Source: Cadophora sp. MPI-SDFR-AT-0126 (Eukaryota > Ascomycota > Leotiomycetes > Helotiales > Ploettnerulaceae). Taken from it: DNA of 64,000 nt. Positions 48,006-59,051 of this stretch are shown in pieces; positions within the stretch are counted from its first letter, which is position 1; the number at the start of each line of letters is the position of its first letter. A program made the translations under genes and the position numbers. The DNA lies in contig JAGMVK010000028.1 of the NCBI GenBank assembly GCA_020747065.1, positions 372,001 through 436,000 of the forward strand, read 5' to 3'. The notes beneath the pieces are model-generated. The model made no database searches. It was not told the origin of the DNA and was given only the letters and a program-made list of their open reading frames with translations.

Positions 48006-49693
48006 ATAAGTCGCTAGAACCTCCTTAAGGTTTCTACGTGCCTTCTTAATATAGTAGAGTAAGAGTTACGAAGGTCTACAGTATTAAGTAGCAGTAGAAA
48101 GAAGCGTTAGGAGAAGAAGTAAGTTTAAGTACTAGTTAAGAAGTAAGTAGTCCGGAAGTCTTCCGAAAAGGGCCTAATCTAGCTACCCTCCTAGGAGAGT
48201 CTGATTTATAAAAGCTAGTAAAAGACGAGTTAAGTTATATATTCCGTCGCTTATTAGCGTTAATTAAGATAAGATGGGTTACTATCGCTGTGTAATCGTC
48301 TTACTATAAGCTCTTAACTAACGTAGTAGCAGCATAAAGCTAGGGGGTGATTTTAAGCTATATAAAGAAGAACTATTCTATATAAGCTACGTTTCCTTAG
48401 ATTACAGTATTTTAGAATCTCGCACGAAATTAAGTAAAGGTTTCGCGTGCGTAGTCTAGTTCTTATATACTTATATTAAAGAACTTAGTACGAGCCTTAT
48501 AAGCTTTATTTCCAGTAAGAAAGTAGGTCTCTAGTAAAGAAATCATTTCCGGGGCTATCTAGAACGTATTAATTTCGGACAAGTATTAAAGCTCTAGGTA
48601 AGAGCGAGCTAAGCTAGTAGTCGATCCCTATACTAAAGCTCGCTATACTCGAGCGTCTAGGTAGAGACTCGCGTTAACCTCTAATCGATCTTTAACTGAA
48701 GCTTTCTATTACTTAAACGTTAAGTCAGTTCTATCGTCTAAGGGAGAGATCTTTTCTATGAGTTATACCTTAGGTCCCCGAGGGGTATCTAATTCCGCCC
48801 TGAATGCGGTAAGAGGGGTATTTTCTAGCTTAAACAGGGTACGTCTACTCTAACCTGTGGATTCGTCTCTTTCCGTTGATTAAATAATCAGCGGTAAGGT
48901 TCTAAGGGGAATCGAGGTAGGATTAGCAAGGGGTACTACTAGCGTAGCTCGAGCGGAAATTAGTAATTGCTCGATACGAGCTAAGGAGGCCTCTTAAGCA
49001 CGATTTCGATTCTCCATAGATTGAATAATTCCTCTTAATACGTCTAAGTCGCTAAAGTCTCTCTTATCTTAGTTTACGCGACCTTTACCTTTATTACCTC
49101 GAGTCCTACGGCTAGAAAAGCTTCCGGCTAGAGTTAGAGAGTTAAGAGTATTATTAGTAGCTTCGCTAGATAGACCTGCTATATTAGTAGTATCTATAAT
49201 AGGAATAGGAGAAGATTCGGGCGTGATTCAAGTTAGTCCCGAAATAAGAGTTCCAGGAGTATTAAGGGGATACTTCGCAATTTCCTAGTAAGGGATATTA
49301 GTATTAAGGTAGTTTTTATACGCTGTAACTCCACAGGTAATAAGAGTTACGCGGTTACGTTCTAAAGGGGAATAAAGGTAGTTTAAGAGAGTTTCGTAAA
49401 CTTAAGGGTTCCGGTAGTAGTAGTTGCGATACCTCAAATTTATCTATAGCGGCCTCTATACAGAGGGGGTTATTTGGAGTCTCTGTTAATAAAGACTACT
49501 CCACTCTAATTATACTGATTTACGACGAGTAGAACTAAACCCTAGTTCATCAGTTCGTTCAGGAGATCTCTGGAATCCTAACTCTTCAAGGATAGTAATT
49601 AGAGGCGATTCGGATAAGAATCGGTCGACTGTATCTTCTAGGTAGTAGGATATTATATAGGCTATCCCCGGCGGGAGTAACCTTCTTATTTAA

Positions 49694-49915
49694 TATAATG
49701 ACGTAATATTACTAAGTGCAGTATTAAGTATAGGAGTAAGAGGGTAGGCAAATAGTAATATTATAGGTCTAGTACGAAGGAAATAAGAAGGTAAGGAGCC
49801 CTCACAGGGGAAGCGGTCCTATATATACACGAATCTGGTCCGGCTTCCGTCCGGTAATATTCCGGCTAAACCTGAGTACCCCTATTTCCAGCACTTCCGT
49901 CACTTCAACATTACA
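49694..49915 (-). repeat. 5' LTR of the gypsy element
   Basis: A 222-bp partner of 42155-42376, beginning TATAATGACG (TG changed to TA) and ending CATTACA. The canonical inverted ends TGTAA..TTACA are still evident when the two copies are compared. Confidence 0.95.
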
Positions 49916-49920
49916 ATAAA

Positions 49921-50821
49921 TAAGATGTCTTTTGTATTAAAAAAGTTAAAATCTTCACTACCTTTTATTTATATATAATTCTTTAAGATTAAGAAACTCG
50001 ACAAATTCATTGAGCTACTGAGCTCACTTAAGCTACCACTTATATCTACGGAAAGTGACTGTTCGACTAGATATAAGCATACCTCATTGGTTACACACAC
50101 GATCTCACCTAAGATATAGAGTGCAAAGACAAGAGGAGGAAACTGGTGCGGAAAATTAATGTCCAATAGTAGCACCCCGAAAATTTCGTTCTTAGTCTGA
50201 ACTCAGGTACCCTATCTAGCTCCCTTGCCTGATTCTAATTATATTCGGGATCGACAAGGAGCGGCATCAGTGCCCTAATCGTTTAATAGAGATAGGGTCT
50301 AAGTGACTCCCCTGCCTCTTTTCAATTATAGCCTTAGGATCGACAGGAATCCACAGGGGCCGGATCAAGCGCCTGAACCTGTTCAAGCACGAGGGTCGGA
50401 GGCGCTGCTATGGTCCCCTGCCACGGTTTCAACTAGATATCAAAACCTATCATTTGTAAGAATAAGTCCAGCCCTACCCATTTGACGATCCTCTGTTGCC
50501 TACAGTCCCGCCTATTGGATTCAATTATGGATTCTGTTACGTCTCAAAGCATGTCTCCTACACCTAAAATGGTTTCAGCTGGGCGATCCACTAGAATGGT
50601 GCCACTGCCAATAGGACATGTCGTCCATTTGATTACTACGTGCTTGTTGAACGGGCCTATCTCGAGAATGAACGTCTCTGAAATTTGCGAATGGCTTGTT
50701 GAAAAGTACCAAGCTACTTATATATAAAATGTAGGATTTGCTATGTTCTAAGACATGATTCCGAGAGAAGGGGTCCTAGATTTGTTATTGGTAACAGAAA
50801 TCGTGCCGCGAGAGTGCCAAT
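49921..50821. other. Right flank of the element: AT-rich relic and degenerate duplicated segment
   Basis: The first 280 bases continue the interrupted AT-rich relic. From 50204 two related segments of about 80 bases (50204-50285 and 50293-50375) share the order CCCTTGCCT / CCCCTGCCT..., CAATTATA-like, GGATCGACA(a)GGA and GGGG/GTGCC. An open frame 50527-50727 ends RMNVSEICEWLVEKYQA, which vaguely recalls a winged helix; I do not assign it. Confidence 0.35.
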
Positions 50822-51470
50822 TCAATGGACTATATCGTCTTCTCCTTTGTCGCGTCTCGTGATCATAGAATCAGTGCGATAAGCATTGCCAGCAGCCCTT
50901 GCCTCGCTGACGAGCAGCTCTGCGCTCAACTCTGCGGATAGCGCGGCTCGACCAACTGCTTTCGTCTGTGTATCGTTGAAGTAGGACGGGACTGAAATGA
51001 CGGCTGCGCCGGCTGTTTGATTCAGATACACTTCAGCAATATTTTGCACGTGCTTGAGCTGATGCGATGAGATCGCTTCGGCAGTGAGATATGCGACTAC
51101 TCTATCGGCAGGTACTTTCGTCAGGACCTGATTGTCTTTGGCCACGATAGCGTAGGGAAGATCTTCGATGCTGACCTGGAGCTCAGGGTCAGACGATTGT
51201 CGCCCGAGTAAGGCACTAATTCTCATATCAATGTACAACTTTCAGACATCATTACCAGGAAACTTACCTAAGGTCACGAAGAGTGACTGTCAGGTCATCA
51301 TGAGTCTGGTCTCCTACTTCGAGCCCGACGAGAGGACCCCCAAATTCCGAGAATTTGACACAAGAGGGTATCTTGCTACGACCTTGTTCGTCGACAACAA
51401 TCTCGAAGACATAGTCTCTAAACGTCGCAATGCGCTAATAGCTCTTGCCCAGCTCAATGCCGATCGCTAG
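50822..51470 (-). pseudogene. Truncated Hsp70-like pseudogene
   Basis: The minus strand begins AIGIELGKSY, then an in-frame TAG, then an N-terminal Hsp70 ATPase-like sequence (KIPSCVKFSE). It passes through a possible short intron (GTAAGTTTCC, about 51239-51267). It continues with RISALLGRQSSDPELQ, NIAEVYLNQTAGAAVISVPS and YFNDTQTKAVGRAAL, corresponding to the first 200 or so residues of the Hsp70 nucleotide-binding domain. The frame ends soon after AAGNAYRTDSM, about one third of the normal length; the rest of the ATPase domain and the substrate-binding domain are absent. It is probably a dead fragment. Confidence 0.75.
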
Positions 51471-52799
51471 ATAAGTTTCAGCCAGATTGCATAAGTGCAT
51501 GAAATGACTACTTACTTGTACTCAGGTAGCTGATATGGCGTGTTTCCGAAGCACGAAAAATGCCTTGTGTAGTAATGTGTTCGAGTGATATGGCGAAAAG
51601 AATGACGATTGCAAATATAAAGTAAGCATGGAGTCCCGTTATCTTTAGGAAAGGCATAGTAGCTACCAAGATAGCTGCTTAGCTGTTCAGAGGCTTGGGG
51701 TTTTATTGGAAGAGACGTTATGGAAGTGAACAACGTAGGTAAGATCGCCACGTTTCCTCATTTGGCATTATGCACACGTGACCAGTAATTGTCAGCCGAT
51801 GTGACAGGTGAGATACCTCGTAATTGTTGGGAAAGCAAGCAGGCGCTGTATCTGTAGCCCAGGGTAAATGCAGTACAGAATACAAAGTGCGTTCTTTAGT
51901 TATACTCTCCTTATTCGACTTATTTGACCCCCTCGATTGTACCGAAAAAAGCCTGATATTCTAGAAGGAAAGTGATAAAGAAAGCGAGAGTAAGCGTAGT
52001 AATCAAAGCTTAGTTAGTGAGGGTATTAAAATCTAATTAGTAAGTGACTCTGACAATGCCTTAGCTGTTGACATTCCGGAAAATATTTACCTCTGGTTTA
52101 GCGAGAATTCCCCTATCCCGCTCGGCCCTACTAGCCAGGGCGGAGTATCAACCGAAGAAAAAGCGAAGCCAAATCGTTGTTGACACCGCTTGATACTTGC
52201 GAGAACGAAAAGTCACTTTCAAAAACACTCGTTATTTCACTATTTATGCAAGCACTACAAATCACGTCAAATTAGAATACGCGTATTTAAGAATCAGTGC
52301 CCTGACTCTGCGACGAGGACTCAAATCTCAAAATGGTTTCTGCTCGGCTCAAAGAATGAGCTGCGTTCGAAAGTTCAAGCACGATGACAATTGAAAAGTA
52401 TAATGACGCAAGCCAGCGCTCTATTGCTCCCTTCTGGGTAAGAAAGAGCATCGGCTGTATGCGGCCAACCGACCATGTAACGTCCAGATTCAGAGATTCA
52501 GTTGAAAACGTGATCTTCGGGGCAGTGCAAACACAGCCCGCCAATTTTCTGCGAGCCGTCGTCGTCGCCGGTGGACAGTAAGCTCAAACACCGACTCCGA
52601 GTCTAAGCGTATCAAATTAAATGCAACACGAAAAAGTTACAGGTTGCAGGGGAATAATGCGAAGTATGCGAGTCGGAGTTCATGTAGAATAATGCCGAGA
52701 TGTGGATGTGAGTCACAAAAGATAGCCAAGCCTCTGTCGCTTACATCCACATCCACCCACCACGGCACCACCGACCCGCATTTTTCTCAATTGCGCTAG
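51471..52799. other. Intergenic region
   Basis: No gene is supported. The first 300 bases still look relic-like. The rest is promoter DNA for the bZIP gene. Confidence 0.4.
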
Positions 52800-53009
52800 A
52801 TGGATGCATGCAAGCCCAAGCCCAATCCCCATACCAACAACCTCAGGCCCAAGATAAAAACATCGACCTTCCCTCACCTCACCTCTCTTTTTTCTTTCCT
52901 TCCTCTCCAACAGTCGACATTTCGACATCATCTCTGCATCAATTGCAGAAGACACCCTTCCCTCCTCATATTGAGTGATCACCCCACGGGTCACCTAGGC
53001 CCGTCCTAA
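52800..53009 (+). promoter_or_regulatory. Possible upstream ORF in the leader of the bZIP gene
   Basis: A 69-codon frame starting ATGGATGCATGC ends with TAA 12 bases before the bZIP start codon. A long C/T tract (about 52870-52918) of the type found before fungal transcription starts lies within it, so whether the mRNA includes the ATG is uncertain. Gcn4/CPC1-type genes are classically controlled by upstream ORFs. Confidence 0.35.
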
Positions 53010-53021
53010 CCCTATTTCATC

Positions 53022-54135
53022 ATGGTGGGAGCAACAGCAACAACCGTCAGCAACCCACGAGAAGTCCAGGGAGCCTTCTTCCAACCACAACAACTCCTCA
53101 TCGAATTCAAACCTCCTTGGAACAGCACAACGGTCTAATTCACATTTCCTTCGTCATAATCAAAATTATTTTCAGCCGCAGTTTTCATTCGACTCGTCTT
53201 CTCAAGGTCAGCAATTCGCATGGCCAGAGCTGGAACCGAGCGAATTCTTCTCTCCGGCATCATTACTCTCACTACCGAGCGATCTTGCCTTCACTCAGGA
53301 TTGTCTACTTGTACCAGACCAGAATCAGAATCAGAGTCAGGAGTTCGGTCTTAGCCCCTCATCATTATTTGTCGGAACGGAGTCAGCGGAGTTTGCAGGC
53401 GCAGGCGCTGGTGGTAGTTCTACATCTCTTTTGGATCCTGTTGGCGATTTCTGGGATCACCTGTCCGCTGGGGATAACAACGACATGACGACGACGCTTG
53501 CCCAATTCAACCTTCCCGGCCGGGGGGAGGACTCTCACTCTCTCATCGACGTGTCTTCATATATGGGCAGCGGCGCGCATGATTCGCATCCAGCTGCGAC
53601 AGACCTGGGAATGCCGCATACTACAGCATTCAGTCACGATCATAGCAACAACCACGGAACGCTTTCAAATCCACACTCGCAGGCTCTCTCATCCGCATCT
53701 TCGACGGGCAATCTCTCTCCAGAGATTTATTCACTTTCAAGCACTTATCTTCCTGATATGAATGCTGCGAATCTCTCGGACAATTCCACGGACAACTACA
53801 ATCCTGATTTCTTCATGGAACAGCAACAACAGCATCGGACCCCTAATAACCCATCTCCTATTTCCTCTACTTCACACTCCACGAACTCGACTCCTAAATC
53901 AAGTAAATCAACAACCAACACCCACCAGTCACCACCCAACGCCAAAGACTCCAAAATCCAAAAACGCACCCTCAACACCCTCGCCGCCCGTCGCTACCGC
54001 CAAAAACGCGTCGACCAAGTCTCTTCTCTCGAATCCTCTCTCAAGGAGACGCAGGAAGAGCGCGATGAGCTGAAGCTTAAAGTCGCGAGACTGGAGGCCG
54101 AAGTTGAGGTTTTGAGGGGTTTGGTGAGGAAGTGA
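53022..54135 (+). CDS. bZIP transcription factor, Gcn4/CpcA-like
   Basis: Two exons, 53022-53132 and 53176-54135, join in phase to encode 356 residues. The donor GTCTAA is weak and the intron is only 43 nt. The bZIP domain is at the extreme C-terminus (residues about 297-356). Its basic region is KRTLNTLAARRYRQKR, with the N-x2-AA-x-x-[YS]-R signature of the Gcn4 group, and a short leucine zipper follows. The N-terminal part is Gln/Ser/Asp-rich with hydrophobic-acidic patches (WPELEPSEFFSPASLL, LLDPVGDFWDHL) typical of activation domains. Gcn4/CPC1 proteins activate amino-acid biosynthesis on starvation in the nucleus. Assignment to this group is firm; orthology to CPC1 itself is likely but not proven. 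Confidence 0.88.
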
Positions 54136-56947
54136 ATGTTTTTTTTTTCTTTTCAATTGGGTCAGATTCTGCGATGTGTTTTGATTTGGTGGGAGGATGT
54201 TAGCTTGCTCTTTGCAAAAGCAGGATATTGGGAGAGAATAGGAGAAGGAGTGGGTGAGGCTTCAGACGATGTCGGTTATGTAGATATAATGGATCATGAG
54301 AATTTCCTTGTTCAGAGAAATGTGGTTCAGATCGGCAAAATTTGTTTAATCATTGCGCTCGGTGATGTGATGTTGTGATTTGAAGAAGGGGATGCAGACT
54401 TTTGACTTACAATCGTTTATGAATTCTTCTTCTTTACTTTGGAGAACATTGGAATTGGACTGGATTGTGTTGTTATTCAACCTTCAATCTACTTAACTCT
54501 ACAATCCTTCAGATTTATATTTATATCTGTAAACATACTGAACCTCGAATACTGAAACATACTCATCCAACATACAAACCCACCAACTATGATCCCATCC
54601 AAACTCACCATGAGTCGATACCCGTCCTGTCCTTCCCTTCTAGTTCCCTTCCCCTTCTCACTCACTTCCCTTTCCTCTCCGGTACTCCTTGAGCCCAAAA
54701 CAGCTATTGACATCGGCCTGTCCTCCCTCTGATTCTCCGACTTCCAGCACCAACACACTCCTTCTCACACCACACACCCAGTCCCTCCCCATCCCTCCCT
54801 CTCTCCTCTTTCCTTCAAAACCCATCCATACACCAGTGTGCGTCCAATATTCTTCCTTCCTTCCTTCCTTTTCAATCCAGCCCATCCCGACCCCGCCCAG
54901 TTCCATACATCGCTCTCATCTCCCCTGTAACCAAAACCCAAACTACGCTAACCCTGCAATGCCATGCATGCAGCACCCGAGTTCTAGCAGATCAACATGA
55001 GTGAGTGAGAATGACTCATTCTCGCTCATCCGCTACTTGCCGGGTCGAGTCTTGGCTTTGCTTCTCGCTTCTCGCTTCTACCCGCCTCGTCCGCCCCCTG
55101 AGTGAAAAGTGGGTCGTTCCCGGCAAACGAGCCGAGTAGTTTGTTTTATTAACGAGGTGGGAAGTGGGGGATGGACGGATAGATTGCGGAAGGTAAGAGA
55201 GTTGGAGGCATGGTGTGTTGTTTTTTATGCAAACTTTGGGTTTGCTTTTATTGGCAAGGGAGGAGGAGATGAACGAAAGAGTCCTGAATTGACTTAGATG
55301 AATGTGAAGATTATTTTATGAGTATTCGTTGTGTTCTTGTTTATGGAGGAATGTAAAACTTTCTGTCCCGCCAGATCTTTGGTGCCCTGGAAAGCTATGG
55401 ACGGCTGCAATATGGAGTTCAGAAAGAATTGTCCTTCTTTTTTGCCTACTGATTAGGATATACAACCTAGGTAGATAGTCTGCTGTACCTGAATCTCCTT
55501 GTCGAATTGAGACTGTTTTGCAAATAGTCGAGCAGGGTACTCCCAGCTGGCCCGAGCAGGTTGGTATTATTGTCAGAGTCTAGCTCCAAGACGCCTCCAG
55601 GCTCTTCCATACCTGCTTCCTCTTTCTTCTGTTCCCACACATATGGTGGGGTTGACGACCTCAGCGCCCACAGCCGGGAATCCAGATGAGCTAGAAAGAC
55701 TCATAAGTCATCAGAAAAAATCATGGCGTTCAGGCTTGGTGCAAACATCCAGGAGCTCCTCGTCTCCTCATTTTCTTCATCATTCCTTCATGTCCTCCTA
55801 CATGCGATACGTACTACTCACACATACCGTCCCCCCTTCCTCACCGTAACAACTTTTTCCACAACCCCAAAGCCCACCTTACTCGCTCCTACCGCCCTCC
55901 CCTCACCATCAACCAACCCGCCAAATCTCAACCTCAAACTTCTCCCTTCCTCATTCTTCAACCCGCTCCTCCCGCCTAGACCCCAAACCTCCCCGAGACA
56001 CACCCCATTCAATTCCCTATTCTGCGTCGTCGCTACAATCGCTGAGAAATTTGGTACTGTATATCTCAACGGTTCTCTTGAAAGAGAACATACCGAGGAA
56101 GATACCGAAGAGAGTGAAGAGCAGAGCTCGGCCGTAGGAAAGGAGGCGATATTGCGGGTTTGGGTACTGCGAGATTGGGACTGTCGTCGGAGTTTGGTGC
56201 GTTGTGGATGATGTTGTTTATCTGGGTTGAAGGTTTGGAGATGTGCGAATGGGGCGAAGAAGGAAGGTAGAGAGAGGAAATAGAGAATATACATACGTGA
56301 GTGTTGCCTGGAACATCATACTAATCGTGATAATTCCGTCGCCAAGTCTCAATCGTCCTCTCAAGAGTAGAGTTCCGATTTCTCCATATTCACTCTGGCT
56401 TCGCAAATAAATCATCTATAAGAGTCCCGTCACACCTCTCCGGTCTGTGCAGCCTACTGAAGGGATTCGCCTATATCGGTGCTTTGGAGAAGACATTGTT
56501 TGTGAGTTTCTCACAGGCTGACAGGCCGCTTAGCATGCATGAGACGTCCTACGATTCCTGCCAAGCCGCGTAAGAAACGCCAAAAATATCATTCTGGTAG
56601 AGATTCCTTTGATAGTAGTCGAACGCTGCTTGTTGTGTGTTGTTTGGTTCTCAGCATTGCAAATTGACTTAAGAATTTGAACTAAATGAGTGACTAATTG
56701 ATCAATCAGCTGACTTACTTCTGCCCTTTGGCTAGCGGTTATAGTATGACAGGTTGGGTGTCATTTCTATCTTGATGGAAAAGTAGTTGTTATACAACTG
56801 GAATTTTAGAAAAGAGAAGATATAATCAGCTAGATCAGTTAGAAGCTTGATTTCTACTCTATCATGGCAGTAATAGATGCGATTCCAATCTAGTTACATC
56901 AGTAGCATGACACCGTCTATTTACCTTTCACGACATGCCTCTTTCAC
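54136..56947. other. Long intergenic region with low-complexity tracts
   Basis: It contains the bZIP 3' region, a C/T-rich stretch (54600-54930) with a (TTCC)n run near 54856-54870, and a GC-richer patch near 55020-55140. A minus-strand 158-codon frame (56294-55818) starts with a hydrophobic segment (MYILYFLSLPSFFAPFAHL). It later turns Gly/Arg-rich with no known domain, so I do not call it a gene. Confidence 0.4.
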
Positions 56948-58537
56948 TCACACCTGATGCCACCTCAATTCCATTCCATACTCCGAAGGCGCAACAACCG
57001 AGAAATCATAGTACTGATATGTTGGCCTTCCCGCTTTATACTCCACGCCATTCTTCTCCAGTGTTAGATCCCACCGTGTCAAAAATTTCGCCAGCATAAG
57101 CTTTATCTGATTAACAGCAAAGAAACGACCGGGGCAAGCTTGGTTGCCAAGCCCGAAGCCGAGAGAATCTTCAGTTGCCATTCCCATCTTGAAGGCGCTC
57201 TGTGCTGCGTCGTTGCCTTCTCGGAGCCGAGCAAAGCGGCGACCGTCAAAGATGTTAGAATCGGTGCCAAAGGTGTCCGGATCAGTAGCAATAGCGGCAG
57301 TGGCCGCCGTCGTCATCGTCCCAACAGGGAGATGCAACCCGGAGACTTTGAAGGTGTAGGGTTGTGTGACAATTCTGTTCATCGTCACTGTCGAGCTGTC
57401 AGTTTTCAAAACATGACTAGCGAGCTAGCTCCTGCACTTACTGAGGAACACGGGTGTGAGCCTTTGGCTCTCCTTCAGGAAACAATCCATTGCAAAGAGC
57501 TTGTCGATATCGATTGAACCATCTGGACGCGCAGCTTGTCTTGCCTCATCACGCAGTTCAGAGAGATACTGAGGTTGGCTGAGCAAATCTATCAGGGCAA
57601 TACTGATCGTCTTTGCCGTCGTATGGATGGATGCGATCAATGTACGCATCATGGTGTCAGAGAAGTCGTCGAGTGTGACATCGTCTGGGGTGCCACTCCA
57701 GAGCCACTCGAATCCGTAAGTACCCTTGCGATATTGGGCCTTGTTTTCGATGCCTAAATCTCCGCGTCTCTTCAGTTCCTTATACATGGGGGTCAATTGC
57801 TGCTTGACATAAGCCCTGCTTTGCCTGAGCCGCCTCACGCTTGGGATGAAGGGAGAGATGAAGTAGGCGAGGGCTGGCGGCCAAGCTCGTACATCGTCGG
57901 CTGATGCGTATCGATTGATGGCGAAATCACATGTCTGACGAATCCATTCCGGATCGGCGGCAAGCTCCTCCCCCACGAGCATCGAGTTGGTGATGTTGGC
58001 AATGGCGGGGACAAAGAAATCCATGAACTTGATAGACTTGGGCGAATTCGTGTCTTGTGGTAGGTGAGCGGCAAAGTAATGATTGATTTTGTTGTCCAGC
58101 TGTAGGGTGATACTTCCCAAATTTTGATGGATCCCAACTCGAAGCGCCTTGCCAGACCAGGCACCTCGATTCGGGGCCCCCGTGTAGTCTTGGGCAAAAA
58201 TGACAGCTGACGCCAGGGCCCAGCTGAACACATTGTTCGACAAGTGCTTCATTTCTTCCAAATGGTCTTTGGGGAGGACCACCCGGTGCGTGACCGAGTA
58301 GCCCCCAATGGGAACGGGTACCTTGAAAGCACGGCCAGATTTATTATGATCACGGTAGCCTCTTTCGAGCAGATCCTTCAATTCGCTGATATATCTCGCC
58401 CTCGAGCGGTCTCCATGTGCGAATTCTTGAGTCGGGATGTGATTCAAGACTTTCGAATCGCGCCACATCCGATAGAATCGGAAGAGGAAAGTGGCCAAGA
58501 AAACCGGCACAACGGCGATGAGGATGATGTGTGGCAT
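56948..58537 (-). CDS. Cytochrome P450 monooxygenase (ent-kaurene-oxidase-like class)
   Basis: Two exons on the minus strand (58537-57442 and 57387-56948) encode 511 residues. An N-terminal anchor (IILIAVVPVFLATFLFRFY) precedes the catalytic domain. The I-helix reads LIASIHTTAKT, the IHTT variant common in the CYP68/CYP503-type fungal enzymes. ExxR is ESQR (about 356-359), and the haem loop is FGLGNQACPGRFF with Cys450. All key residues are present. Related enzymes oxidise terpenoid or other hydrophobic substrates at the ER. The gene is divergent from a Zn2Cys6 regulator and lies in the block with the TAXI-like gene and the FAD hydroxylase, which suggests joint regulation. The intron lies between the ExxR and haem regions. 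Confidence 0.9.
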
Positions 58538-59051
58538 AGCGATTGCATTGTCTTCCTGTTTGTCTTTCTGTCTCTCTGTAAATTAACCTACCTACAATTG
58601 TTTTCGAGCCACGTACTTATATCACCCAATATTTCATAGTTGTAGCTGCCGGAATTTCTTCAATGTGGATCTTGGACCCTCCATTCCGCGGAACCATTCA
58701 GTCGGTACAGCAAATGGGGAAATTTGGAGTTGGGTCGTTCCGCGGGACGGATGGCCGGAGGGGCGGGTGAGTGCATGAGCAACCAACTGCATCCGAGGCG
58801 ACTCCACTGTTGCTGATGGACACCGATCTTGACTTTCTACCTGCCTTACATGCCATGCAAAGCACCTAGCTACTTTGCCTGAATCACCTATCACTCTATC
58901 TAGCTATCGATCCTTTTTGTTCTTCCTGTACAGTACTGCCAGCCCGACCATCTCTATCTCTGTCTTGGCGGCGCCTCCCCTCCTTCAAACTGAAGCCGGC
59001 CAACCCGACGAGTTCCATCCATCTTTGCTATCGCCATTCATTTAATGAATC
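58538..59051. promoter_or_regulatory. Divergent promoter with two CCGCGG elements
   Basis: TTCCGCGGAA (58684-58693), a perfect 10-bp palindrome, and TTCCGCGGGA (58738-58747) lie 54 bases apart between the P450 and its neighbouring Zn2Cys6 gene. Zn2Cys6 proteins bind paired CGG triplets, and CCGCGG is such a pair with zero spacing. Autoregulation is a plausible inference. Confidence 0.45.

Larger units (their letters stand above)
42155..49915 (-). mobile_element. Complete but RIP-inactivated Ty3/gypsy chromovirus-type LTR retrotransposon
   Basis: The element is 7761 bp. Both ends carry a 222-bp LTR, and the insertion is flanked by the 5-bp target duplication ATAAA (42150-42154 and 49916-49920). 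Reading the minus strand from the right LTR gives a gag zinc knuckle, retropepsin, reverse transcriptase, RNase H, integrase and a chromodomain-like segment in gypsy order. A polypurine tract then precedes the left LTR. Every frame is cut by many TAA/TAG stops. CA and TG dinucleotides are depleted and TA is abundant, as expected from repeat-induced point mutation. The element cannot encode proteins. A further antisense coding remnant sits between the chromodomain and the 3' LTR. Confidence 0.95.

Noticed and set aside
42380..49690. Independent small protein genes inside the AT-rich block
   Set aside because: The few open frames are leftovers of the gypsy pol frame or its antisense ORF, broken by RIP-type stops.
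50527..50727. Forkhead or winged-helix fragment
   Set aside because: Only the phrase MNVSEICEWLVEKY is suggestive; the rest of the domain is absent, so the match could be chance.
55818..56294. Secreted protein on the minus strand
   Set aside because: A hydrophobic start exists, but the remainder is low-complexity sequence opposite a C/T-rich tract and no exon partner was found.
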